NCBI GenBank assembly: GCA_041659285.1
Contig: JBAZYO010000013.1
Span: 62,001-126,000, forward strand
DNA length: 64,000 bases
Source: Vicinamibacterales bacterium
Lineage (GTDB): Bacteria > Acidobacteriota > Vicinamibacteria > Vicinamibacterales > UBA2999
Direction: 5' to 3'
Under the pieces are notes generated by a model. That model was not told the DNA's origin. It worked only from the letters and a program-made list of their open reading frames with translations, and ran no database searches. Positions within the stretch are counted from its first letter, which is position 1; every line of letters begins with the position of its first letter. Of this stretch, positions 42,626 to 49,389 are shown one piece after another. The position numbers and the translations under genes are program-made.

Positions 42626-43512
42626 GAATGTGGGAGGCCGAGCTCGGTCAGGAGCCCGCGCATCTTCTCCTTCGACGAGGGACGCGGCGACACCATGGGG
42701 AGGCGGTAGACCTCCTCGCACAGGCCCATCGCCGCCATCGCGTACTTGACCGGGCCCGGGTTGGATTCGATGAAGTTGCCCAGCATGATCGGCACCAGCT
42801 GGTGATGCAGCCGGCGGGCCGTGACATAGTCGCCGCGCTCGGCGGCTTCCACGAGTTGCGACATCTCGGCCGGGATGGCGTTGGACGCCACCGAGATCAA
42901 GCCGCGGCCGCCGATCGCCATCAGCGGCAGCGTCAGCGCGTCGTCTCCCGACAGCACGAGGAAGTCGTCCGGGACGGCCCGGCAGATCTCGATCATCTGC
43001 GTGATGTTACCGGCCGCTTCCTTGACGCCAATCACGTGAGGAATGGTGGCCAGGCGGGCGAGCGTGGGCGCCTCGATGTTGCAGCCGGTGCGGCCGGGCA
43101 CGTTGTAGAGCACGATCGGGAGCGGCGTCGCCTCGGCCACTGCCGAGAAATGCGCGAACAGGCCTTCGGGCGTGGGCTTGTTGTAGTACGGCGTGACCGA
43201 CAGGAGGCCGTCGACGCCGAGGCCGTGCATCTCCCTGGCGAGACGCACCACCTCGGTGGTGTCGTTGCCGCCGGCGCCGGCCATCACCGGCACCTGCCCG
43301 CGCCCCTCTTCGAGCACCAGCTCGACGACCCGGCGGCGCTCGGCCGCCGACAACGTCGGCGTCTCGCCGGTCGTGCCGCACGGCACCAGGAAGTGGACGC
43401 CGGCATCGATCTGCCGCCTCGCCAACCGCTTGATGGCCGCCTCATCAAGCGCGCCGCTCTTGGTGAACGGCGTGATCAGCGCCGTGCCAACCCCAGTGAA
43501 CATAGTGCGCAT
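42622..43512 (-). CDS. dapA: 4-hydroxy-tetrahydrodipicolinate synthase
   Basis: A 296-residue TIM-barrel aldolase condensing pyruvate with aspartate semialdehyde. FLVPCGTTGETPTLSAAERR carries the Thr-Thr pair, YYNKPTPEGLFAHF the substrate loop, VLYNVPGRTGCNIEAPTLAR the catalytic Tyr, and VIGVKEAAGNI the Schiff-base Lys. Length and motifs are complete. dapB lies 30 nt upstream, separated by GAACC repeats. Confidence 0.97.
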   Translation of the reverse strand: MRTMFTGVGTALITPFTKSGALDEAAIKRLARRQIDAGVHFLVPCGTTGETPTLSAAERRRVVELVLEEGRGQVPVMAGAGGNDTTEVVRLAREMHGLGVDGLLSVTPYYNKPTPEGLFAHFSAVAEATPLPIVLYNVPGRTGCNIEAPTLARLATIPHVIGVKEAAGNITQMIEICRAVPDDFLVLSGDDALTLPLMAIGGRGLISVASNAIPAEMSQLVEAAERGDYVTARRLHHQLVPIMLGNFIESNPGPVKYAMAAMGLCEEVYRLPMVSPRPSSKEKMRGLLTELGLPHS

Positions 43513-43513
43513 A

Positions 43514-43572
43514 GTCGTAACCCTCGAACCTCTCGGAACCCTTCAGAACCGTTCAGAACCGTTCAGCACGTC
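43514..43572 (-). repeat. GAACC-type tandem repeat at the dapB-dapA junction
   Basis: Imperfect copies of GAACCGTTCA in a row (on the plus strand GAACCCTTCA, GAACCGTTCA, GAACCGTTCA), covering the end of dapB and the gap to dapA. The same motif fills the leader before asd (46817-46876). Confidence 0.65.
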
Positions 43573-44241
43573 TCGGATCGAAAACCACCCGCGCTTGCCA
43601 ACCAGCCACGCCGCTGCCGTGAGGGCTCCGCGGGCGAATACTGCCCGGTCGCGCACGGTGTGGGTGAACTCAATGGTTTCGGACGGCCCGTCAAATCCAA
43701 CGGTATGCGTGCCCGGCACCGACCCCACGCGCGTGGACGACACGTCGATCGGCCGCGGGTAACCCGCCGCCGCCATGCCGGCCTTCAAGGTCAGGGCCGT
43801 GCCGGACGGCGCGTCTTTCTTCATCGTGTGATGCGACTCGTGGATCCACGCCCCGAACTCCGCATGACGCGCGAAGCGGCGGCTGGCTTCTTCCACCGCG
43901 ATTTGGAAGATGTTCATCCCGAGCGAGAAATTCGACGCCGCCAGCACGCCAATGCCGGCCTGCTCCGCCATGGCCCGCATGGCAGCTTCCTGCGCTTGCC
44001 AGCCCGTGGTGCCAATCACCACGTTGATCTTCCGGGCCGCCAGTTGCGGCAGGTTCTTCACCACGGCGTCGGCCACCGTGAAGTCGATGGCGACATCGAC
44101 GTCGCCGAAGTCACCTTCCGCAATCGCGCGCTCGCCGGCACGCTCGTCGAGCACGCCGGCAATGGTGGCGCCGTACGACGGGGCCAGCGATTCGACGAGT
44201 TGCCCCATGCGCCCGTGGCCGAGTAACAGGACCCGCATCAT
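43543..44241 (-). CDS. dapB: 4-hydroxy-tetrahydrodipicolinate reductase
   Basis: A 232-residue reductase: nucleotide-binding LLLGHGRMGQLVESLA, DVAIDFTVADAV, GTTGWQ, and catalytic ESHHTMKKDAPSGTAL with the His-His and Lys residues. It reduces the DapA product with NAD(P)H. The last residues (DVLNGSERF) are encoded by the GAACC repeat, so the repeat has altered or replaced the original C-terminus. It overlaps lysC by 4 nt. Confidence 0.96.
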   Translation of the reverse strand: MMRVLLLGHGRMGQLVESLAPSYGATIAGVLDERAGERAIAEGDFGDVDVAIDFTVADAVVKNLPQLAARKINVVIGTTGWQAQEAAMRAMAEQAGIGVLAASNFSLGMNIFQIAVEEASRRFARHAEFGAWIHESHHTMKKDAPSGTALTLKAGMAAAGYPRPIDVSSTRVGSVPGTHTVGFDGPSETIEFTHTVRDRAVFARGALTAAAWLVGKRGWFSIRDVLNGSERF

Positions 44242-45704
44242 GTGGCGTCCCGCTTCTTGGGCATGGCGTCCCGCATCATGTGGCGTCCGGCTCTAGCCGG
44301 ACCACTACCGGGGGTCTCGCTCACCGGCGCGAAAAAGCGATCGTGCAGGCGGCCGAGGGCGGTCGGCAGGTCCGATTCGCGAATCACAAACGTGATGTTG
44401 CGGCGTGATGCGGCCTGCGACACCATTTGCAGCGGCACATCGCCGACCGAGGCCAGCACCTGCGACGCCAGCATCGGGTCGTCGTGAAGGCCGTCGCCGA
44501 CCGCGCACACAATGGCCATCTGGTCTTGCCTCACCACGTCGGCAAAGCCGGACAGCCCCTCGATAATCGCCGGCAACCGCCGCGCATCGTCAATCGTGAC
44601 CGAGACGCTGACTTCGGAGGTGGTGACCACGTCCACCGGCGTCTTGTGGCGCTCGAACACTTCGAACAGCCGCCGCAGAAAACCGTGGGCCATCAGCATG
44701 CGCGTGGACGTGATGTCCACCACCGTCACGCCCTTCTTCGACGCCACCGCGGTGAGCGGCCGCTCGCTCCTCGGCCGCTCGGCCGTGATCAGCGTGCCGC
44801 GCGCCTGCGGGCGATGCGAGTTGAGGATGCGCACGGGAATGTTGCGGGCCACCGCCGGCTGGATGGTCGCCGGGTGCAGCACCTTGGCGCCAAAGTAGGC
44901 CAGCTCCGACGCCTCGGCAAACGACAGGTGCGGGACCACTTGCGGCGCCTGGACGATACGCGGATCCGCCGTCAGCATGCCGTCCACGTCGGTCCAGATC
45001 TGAATCTCGTCGGCGCCGAGGCACGCCCCGACGATGGCGGCGGAGAAATCCGAGCCGCCGCGCCCCAGCGTGGTGGTGACGCCGCTGATGGTGGCGCCGA
45101 CAAACCCGCCCAGCACGGGAATGCGCCCGGCGGCCAGGGGCGGGTCCGCGTACTTCATCAGTGCCGCGGTCGTGTCCTGGAACAGCGGCGCCGCCGACGT
45201 GTGTTCGCCATCGGTGACCACTGCCTTGCGGGCATCGACCCAGGTCGCCATCAGCTTGCCGGCGGTCAGCGCGGCCGCCACGATCTGGCTGCTCAGCACC
45301 TCGCCGGTGGCGGCGAGCGTGTCGAGCCATCGCGGCGACACCTCCTGCAGCACGCCCAGGGCGTGCACCACGCGTTCGAGCTCGTCGAACTCGCGATTGA
45401 CCGCCTCGACCACCGCCTTGCGCAGCGCCTCGTCGGCGATCACCTCCGACACGGTGAGGTGGCGCTTCCTCAGGTCCTGGAGGCTCGTGCGCGCGCCTTC
45501 CTCGTCGCCGGATCCAGCCATCGCCGCCACGCCCAGCAGGCGATCGGTGACACCCGACAGCGCCGACACCACCACCACCGGCCCGCGCGCGTCGCCGCCC
45601 TGCTTCTGCGCTTCGGCCTGCCGCTCGGCGCGCACCAGCGCGATCAGCCGCTCGATGGCGGCGCGGTCGGCCACGGACGTGCCCCCGAACTTCATCACTT
45701 TCAT
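44238..45704 (-). CDS. lysC: aspartate kinase
   Basis: A 488-residue aspartokinase, first enzyme of the aspartate pathway. KVMKFGGTSVADRAAIERLI is the ATP-binding start; TTLGRGGSDFSAAIVGACLG and IWTDVDGMLTADPRIV complete the kinase domain. Two C-terminal ACT domains (VTVVDITSTRMLMAHGFLRR; QMAIVCAVGDGLHDDPMLAS) should bind lysine or threonine for feedback inhibition. The tail SGPARAGRHMMRDAMPKKRD is atypical and comes from short TGGCGTCC repeats next to dapB. Confidence 0.96.
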   Translation of the reverse strand: MKVMKFGGTSVADRAAIERLIALVRAERQAEAQKQGGDARGPVVVVSALSGVTDRLLGVAAMAGSGDEEGARTSLQDLRKRHLTVSEVIADEALRKAVVEAVNREFDELERVVHALGVLQEVSPRWLDTLAATGEVLSSQIVAAALTAGKLMATWVDARKAVVTDGEHTSAAPLFQDTTAALMKYADPPLAAGRIPVLGGFVGATISGVTTTLGRGGSDFSAAIVGACLGADEIQIWTDVDGMLTADPRIVQAPQVVPHLSFAEASELAYFGAKVLHPATIQPAVARNIPVRILNSHRPQARGTLITAERPRSERPLTAVASKKGVTVVDITSTRMLMAHGFLRRLFEVFERHKTPVDVVTTSEVSVSVTIDDARRLPAIIEGLSGFADVVRQDQMAIVCAVGDGLHDDPMLASQVLASVGDVPLQMVSQAASRRNITFVIRESDLPTALGRLHDRFFAPVSETPGSGPARAGRHMMRDAMPKKRDAT

Positions 45705-45706
45705 GG

Positions 45707-46744
45707 CTAGAAGAATCCTTCGGCCTTCATCAGCTCGGCGTTGAGAATGGCGGCGCCCGCGGCGCCGCGCACCGTATTGTGACCCAGCGCCACGAACTTC
45801 GCGTGCATCACCGGGCACGGCCGGAGGCGGCCGATGCTCACGGCCATCCCGCCGCCGAGGTCGGCGTCGAGCCGCGGCTGCGGACGGTTGGGCTCCGCCA
45901 TCAGGATCAGCGCGGGCTGCGGCGCCGTCGGCAGCTTCAGTTCCTGCGGGCGTCCGGCGAAGGTGCGGATGGCGTTGGCCAGCTCGTCGATCGACGGCCG
46001 GTCGTGGAAGCCCACCGACACCGTCATGGTGTGGCCGTCGATCACCGCGACGCGATTGGTGTGCGCGCTGACCGCCGCCGGATAGGGCGCGCGGCCGCCG
46101 TCGCTGCCCAGGATCTTCAGCGTCTCCAACTCCATCTTCTCTTCCTCGCCGCCGATGAACGGCACCACGTTGCCGAGGATGTCGAGCGACGGCACGCCAG
46201 GGTAACCGGCACCAGACACGGCCTGCATGGTAGACACGATCACGGAGCGGATGCCGAACTGCCGCAGCGGCGCCAGCGCCATGGCGAGCACCACGGTCGA
46301 GCAGTTGGGGTTGGTGACGATGGCGCCGGACCAGCCCTTGGCGGCGCGCTGCTCGTCGATCAGCTTCAGGTGATCGGCGTTCACTTCGGGAATGAGCAGC
46401 GGCACCAGCGGATCCATCCGGAAGTTGCGGGCGTTGCTCACTACGATGTGACCGGCGGCGGCAAAGGCGGCCTCGATGTCGCCGGCGACCGAGGCGTCGA
46501 GGCCGGAGAACACCACCTTGGGCCCGCGCCCGGGCAGGCACGGCTCGACCACGCGGCCGGCGGACTCAGCCGGCATCGGCGTGGCGAGGCGCCAGGGCGC
46601 CACCGACTGGTAGGCCTTGCCTTCCGAGCGCTCGCTGGCCGCCAGCCAGGTGAGGCGGAACCACGGGTGCCGCGCCAGCCGCGCCACAAACTGCTGCCCG
46701 ACCACGCCGGTCGCGCCCAAGATGCCGACTTCGATTTCGCTCAT
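45707..46744 (-). CDS. asd: aspartate-semialdehyde dehydrogenase
   Basis: A 345-residue dehydrogenase reducing aspartyl phosphate to the semialdehyde. EVGILGATGVVGQQFVARLA is the NADP fold, VTNPNCSTVVLAMALAP carries the catalytic Cys, and MQAVSGAGYPGVPSLDILGN the phosphate-binding part; the catalytic His is in VSAHTNRVAVIDGHT. The start at 46744 places the fold at residue 4. It is the first gene of the lysine operon and lies just downstream of an intrinsic terminator, so its expression is probably attenuated. Confidence 0.95.
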   Translation of the reverse strand: MSEIEVGILGATGVVGQQFVARLARHPWFRLTWLAASERSEGKAYQSVAPWRLATPMPAESAGRVVEPCLPGRGPKVVFSGLDASVAGDIEAAFAAAGHIVVSNARNFRMDPLVPLLIPEVNADHLKLIDEQRAAKGWSGAIVTNPNCSTVVLAMALAPLRQFGIRSVIVSTMQAVSGAGYPGVPSLDILGNVVPFIGGEEEKMELETLKILGSDGGRAPYPAAVSAHTNRVAVIDGHTMTVSVGFHDRPSIDELANAIRTFAGRPQELKLPTAPQPALILMAEPNRPQPRLDADLGGGMAVSIGRLRPCPVMHAKFVALGHNTVRGAAGAAILNAELMKAEGFF

Positions 46745-46771
46745 CACCAGTCCCCTGATCGCTGATCCCTG

Positions 46772-46809
46772 AAAAAACAAAACCCGCCTGCGGTGTGACC
46801 GCGGCGGGT
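46772..46809 (-). terminator. intrinsic terminator before asd, probable attenuator
   Basis: On the minus strand ACCCGCC (46809-46803) pairs with GGCGGGT (46788-46782), and inside it GCGGT pairs with ACCGC around a 3-nt loop: 12 bp with one bulge. TTTTGTTTTTT follows directly. It lies 28 nt before the asd start codon, between the promoter and the whole lysine operon, so it must be bypassed for expression. Confidence 0.8.
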
Positions 46810-46816
46810 GGCTGAC

Positions 46817-46876
46817 GAACCTTTCCGAACCTTTCCGAACCCTTCAGGACCTTCCTGAACCGTTCAGAACCTTTCT
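46817..46876 (-). repeat. GAACC-type tandem repeat in the lysine-operon leader
   Basis: Repeats of GAACCTTTCC and GAACCGTTCA between the leader ORF and the terminator. Several are palindromic (GAACNGTTC) and could shape antiterminator structures. Confidence 0.65.
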
Positions 46877-46950
46877 GCCAGCCGTCCGCCCCCCGCGCCA
46901 GTTCTGGCCCGCTTAGCACCGGTGTGCGTGCGCATGGGAAGGACGAACAT
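46864..46950 (-). CDS. leader peptide of the lysine operon (candidate)
   Basis: A 28-codon ORF starting 2-3 nt after the predicted transcription start: MFVLPMRTHTGAKRARTGAG, then GGRLAERF and stop. It contains three Thr, one Lys and six Arg codons. Its last codons lie in a segment (46877-46890) that can pair with the 5' arm of the terminator before asd, so ribosome position could switch the terminator on or off. Known amino-acid attenuators usually show denser runs of the regulating codon, so this is tentative. Confidence 0.4.
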   Translation of the reverse strand: MFVLPMRTHTGAKRARTGAGGGRLAERF

Positions 46951-46959
46951 TGCGATCGG

Positions 46960-46986
46960 ATTATACACAACAAAACAGGAGATCAA
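46960..46986 (-). promoter_or_regulatory. promoter of the lysine operon
   Basis: Perfect -10 TATAAT (46960-46965, minus strand) with TTGATC (46981-46986) upstream at a short 15-nt spacing. It is the only consensus -10 ahead of asd and sets the start of the attenuated leader. Confidence 0.6.
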
Positions 46987-47048
46987 GAGCACCGGAGGAA
47001 TGCCCGCCATCTGGTTTTCGAATCCCTGTCTTTTCAATACAAAGTTCT

Positions 47049-47077
47049 TTGACGTAACCGCGCCATCGCGATAGGCT
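47049..47077 (+). promoter_or_regulatory. promoter of the membrane protein/regulator pair
   Basis: TTGACG (47049-47054), 17-nt spacer, TAGGCT (47072-47077). The GTG start follows after 5 nt, so the mRNA should be leaderless. Confidence 0.55.
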
Positions 47078-47082
47078 GGGAT

Positions 47083-47688
47083 GTGCCCAAGGCCGCCGAT
47101 TCGGACTCGTCCCCGGCGTCCCTCGGCGGCCACGCCGCGGAGAACCTGGTGTTCATCCGCCAGGCGATGGAGCGCGGCACGACCTTCACCGCCGTGCCGG
47201 GCGCCGGCGGGTGCGTCATGGGCGCGATCGCGCTGGTGGCGGCGCTGGTGGGGTCGTCGCAGCCGACCGGCGATCGTTGGCTGCTGGTGTGGCTCGCCGC
47301 GGCGGTGGCGGCGGCGGTGGCCGGGCTCGTCACCATGGCGCGCAAGGCGCGGCTGGCCGGGGCCACCCTGACCGGGGCCAACGCGCGGCGGTTCGCGGCG
47401 GGCCTGGCGGCACCGTTGGTCGCCGGCGCGGCCATCACCTACGAGCTGTGGGCGGTCCGCAACTTCACGGTGATGGCGCCGGCGTGGCTGCTGCTCTACG
47501 GCGCCGGCGTGCTGACCGGCGGCATTTTCAGCGTGCCGGCGGTCCGGCTGATGGGCGCGCTGTTCATGGCGCTCGGGCTGCTCGCCATCCTGACCCCGCC
47601 CGACTGGGGCAACATCTGGCTGGCCATCGGCTTCGGCGGCCTGCAACTCGGCTTCGGCGTTTACATTGCGAGGAACCACGGTGGCTAG
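47083..47688 (+). CDS. small multi-span membrane protein
   Basis: A 201-residue protein with about six hydrophobic helices (GGCVMGAIALVAALVG; WLLVWLAAAVAAAVAGLVTM; MAPAWLLLYGAGVLTGGIFS; LMGALFMALGLLAIL). The GTG at 47083 is at the predicted transcription start; the ATG two bases earlier is in another frame. It is followed by and overlaps a winged-helix regulator, a membrane-protein/regulator pairing frequent in soil bacteria. Function unknown. Confidence 0.75.
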   Translation: MPKAADSDSSPASLGGHAAENLVFIRQAMERGTTFTAVPGAGGCVMGAIALVAALVGSSQPTGDRWLLVWLAAAVAAAVAGLVTMARKARLAGATLTGANARRFAAGLAAPLVAGAAITYELWAVRNFTVMAPAWLLLYGAGVLTGGIFSVPAVRLMGALFMALGLLAILTPPDWGNIWLAIGFGGLQLGFGVYIARNHGG

Positions 47689-48091
47689 AAACAGTTCAGT
47701 GCGAAAGGTCCGGGCGGAGGCGCCGGTGCGGGTTCCCGCCTTCGCCAAGGCGACGGCGGGCAAGCCGGTGTCGCCCGCCAGGCCGGCCGGCGAAATTGCC
47801 ACCGGGCTCGATCGCCTGCTCCACGACCGCATGCGGCTGGGAATCGTAAGCGCGCTCGCGGCCAGCGACGACCTGTCGTTCTCGGACCTCAAGGCGGCGT
47901 TGAGCGCGACCGACGGCAACCTCAGCGTGCACGCGCGCAAGCTCGAGGATGCCGGTTACGTGTCGTGCAGCAAGGGCTTCGACGGCCGGACGCCGCGCAC
48001 CAGCTACAAACTCACCGCCGCGGGGCGCCGCGCGCTCGAGAAGTACCTCGATCACATGGACGCCATCATTCGGGCAACGCGGAAGACCTAG
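47681..48091 (+). CDS. winged-helix transcriptional regulator
   Basis: A 136-residue regulator: LDRLLHDRMRLGIVSALAAS, DDLSFSDLKAALSATDGNLS and VHARKLEDAGYVSCSKGFDG form an ArsR/MarR-like winged helix (the group annotated winged helix DNA-binding domain), and TSYKLTAAGRRALEKYL the wing and last helix. GAGGAA precedes the GTG start by about 8 nt. The N-terminal tail VPAFAKATAGKPVSP is encoded by a dispersed repeat and is probably unstructured. It overlaps the membrane-protein gene by 8 nt. Confidence 0.82.
   Translation: MARNSSVRKVRAEAPVRVPAFAKATAGKPVSPARPAGEIATGLDRLLHDRMRLGIVSALAASDDLSFSDLKAALSATDGNLSVHARKLEDAGYVSCSKGFDGRTPRTSYKLTAAGRRALEKYLDHMDAIIRATRKT
47735..47767 (+). repeat. AFAKATAGK-type repeat in the regulator gene
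   Basis: Same 33-bp family as in dnaX (37843) and downstream of tRNA-Ser (48866); translated here as PAFAKATAGKP. Confidence 0.65.
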
Positions 48092-48129
48092 CGGGTTTCC
48101 ACCAGGTTTAGAGGCGGCGGAGGCTGGCC

Positions 48130-48666
48130 ATGCGCTTTGTGATGCGAAGTTCTTTGTTGCTATCGGCGGTGGCGGTGAGTGGCTGCGCCATGTTCTGGGC
48201 AGTCCCGGCGACGCCGCTGCACGCGGCGGCCTGGCGCGGCGACGTCGCCGCCATCCGTCAGTTGGTGAAGGACGGCGCCGACGTCGACGCCAGCGACGAC
48301 CTGGGCGGCACGACGCTCTATTGGGCGGCGCGCGGCGGGCACCCGATCGGGCCGCACCAGTGCCAGGGTGAGGCGGCCAACCGGCCCGAGGTGATTGCCA
48401 CGCTGATCGCGCTGGGCGCCAACCCGAACACCCAGGACCGCCGGCCCAAGGGCTTCGGCCGCTCGTCCGGCTGGACGCCGCTGTTGGTCGCACTCCACCA
48501 CGAGCAGTTCAAGAGCGCCGCGGTGCTGCTGGAGATGGGCGCCGACCCAAACATCCGCAGCGATCAAGGCATGTCGGCCATGGACATGGCGACTGTCGAA
48601 GGCGCACCGCAGGCGCTGCTGGCGCTGATGGTCGCGAAAGGGTTCAAGGAGCGGACGAGACGGTGA
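48130..48666 (+). CDS. ankyrin-repeat lipoprotein
   Basis: A 178-residue protein with a lipoprotein signal (RSSLLLSAVAVSGC) followed by four ankyrin repeats: TPLHAAAWRGDVAAIRQLVK, TTLYWAARGG, WTPLLVALHHEQFKSAAVLL and MSAMDMATVEGAPQALLALM, with the linking DGADVDASDD and MGADPNIRSD turns. It is a protein-binding module anchored in a membrane. Partner unknown. Start at 48130 or at a Met four codons later. Confidence 0.85.
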   Translation: MRFVMRSSLLLSAVAVSGCAMFWAVPATPLHAAAWRGDVAAIRQLVKDGADVDASDDLGGTTLYWAARGGHPIGPHQCQGEAANRPEVIATLIALGANPNTQDRRPKGFGRSSGWTPLLVALHHEQFKSAAVLLEMGADPNIRSDQGMSAMDMATVEGAPQALLALMVAKGFKERTRR

Positions 48667-48700
48667 CCCCGCCCACCGCGGCGGTCCGGCCGGTTTGGCT

Positions 48701-48728
48701 TTGACCGATCGACCCGTCACGATAAACT
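48701..48728 (+). promoter_or_regulatory. promoter of tRNA-Ser
   Basis: TTGACC (48701-48706), 16-nt spacer, TAAACT (48723-48728), 18 nt before the tRNA. Confidence 0.55.
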
Positions 48729-48746
48729 GTTGATCCCCATTCGAAC

Positions 48747-48836
48747 GGAGAGATGTCCGAGTGGTTGAAGGAGCACGCTTGGAAAGCGTGTGTACGAGTA
48801 ATCGTACCAAGGGTTCGAATCCCTTTCTCTCCGCCA
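48747..48836 (+). tRNA. tRNA-Ser (anticodon GGA)
   Basis: Class II tRNA of 90 nt with encoded CCA: acceptor GGAGAGA/TCTCTCC, anticodon stem CACGC/GCGTG around TTGGAAA, long variable arm TGTACGAGTAATCGTACC, T arm with GGTTCGAATCC. Confidence 0.95.
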
Positions 48837-48899
48837 GCCTTCGCTTTGAACTCAGGCGAAGGCTGCCCCGCCGTAGCCCAAAGGGCGAAGGCGGGCCCC
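48835..48899 (+). repeat. REP-like hairpins after tRNA-Ser
   Basis: CAGCCTTCGC (48835-48844) faces GCGAAGGCTG (48856-48865), perfect over 10 bp, starting in the CCA end of the tRNA. A second element, CCCCGCCGTAGCCC facing GGGCGAAGGCGGG, follows and belongs to the same family as the repeats in dnaX and the 47.7-kb regulator. The first hairpin may end the tRNA transcript. Confidence 0.6.
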
Positions 48900-48998
48900 C
48901 GCTGACAATTCAAGCTTCAGCTGGGCAAGCCAGGTGTAGCAATGTCGTCTCCATCGAGTTCGCCCCCACAGTGCGAATCCTGGCAATCCGCCATCGCA

Positions 48999-49307
48999 TC
49001 AGATCGCCTCGATGGCCAGCGCGCGCGCGTGCACTTCCTCCTGGCCAAAGCGATCTTCGAGGGCCCCACGGTACTGGGCCCACCAGTCCCGGTCGAAGAC
49101 TCCGACCACCACCTCGACCATGACCACCATGTCGCGCTCGATGGCCTCGTCCGCGCGCTTCCACAGGCCGGTGGCCGGGCTCCGCGAGTAGGCCGTCACC
49201 CCGCCGAAGCGCTCGGTGAGCTCGTTGCGCACGCGCGCAAATTGCGCGGCCTCCACCTCGGTGCCGTCGCGATGATGAGTCGGAAGCAGGATCTGGATAA
49301 GGTGCAT
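48999..49307 (-). CDS. conserved small protein of unknown function
   Basis: A 102-residue protein (HLIQILLPTHHRDGTEVEAA, ERFGGVTAYSRSPATGLWKR, DRDWWAQYRGALEDRFGQEE) whose pattern is familiar from many bacteria without an assigned role; the fold is probably a small alpha-beta dimer. The start at 49307 has GGAG 8 nt upstream. It is divergent from the hybrid kinase. Confidence 0.8.
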   Translation of the reverse strand: MHLIQILLPTHHRDGTEVEAAQFARVRNELTERFGGVTAYSRSPATGLWKRADEAIERDMVVMVEVVVGVFDRDWWAQYRGALEDRFGQEEVHARALAIEAI

Positions 49308-49389
49308 GGCGCCACTCCAATGCCGACTATCGCACGTTGCCCGCCAGCGGCGCACCCCCACAGCGGCCGGGGTAAGATGCCGATCGGCC

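Noticed and set aside
46807..46986. Lysine riboswitch or T-box in the asd leader
   Set aside because: The leader is short and taken up by a small ORF and GAACC repeats; no riboswitch core or T-box motif is visible.
46864..47940. A 358-codon minus-strand frame ending at the leader peptide
   Set aside because: Its upstream part is antisense to the membrane protein and regulator genes; only the last 28 codons lie after the TATAAT promoter.
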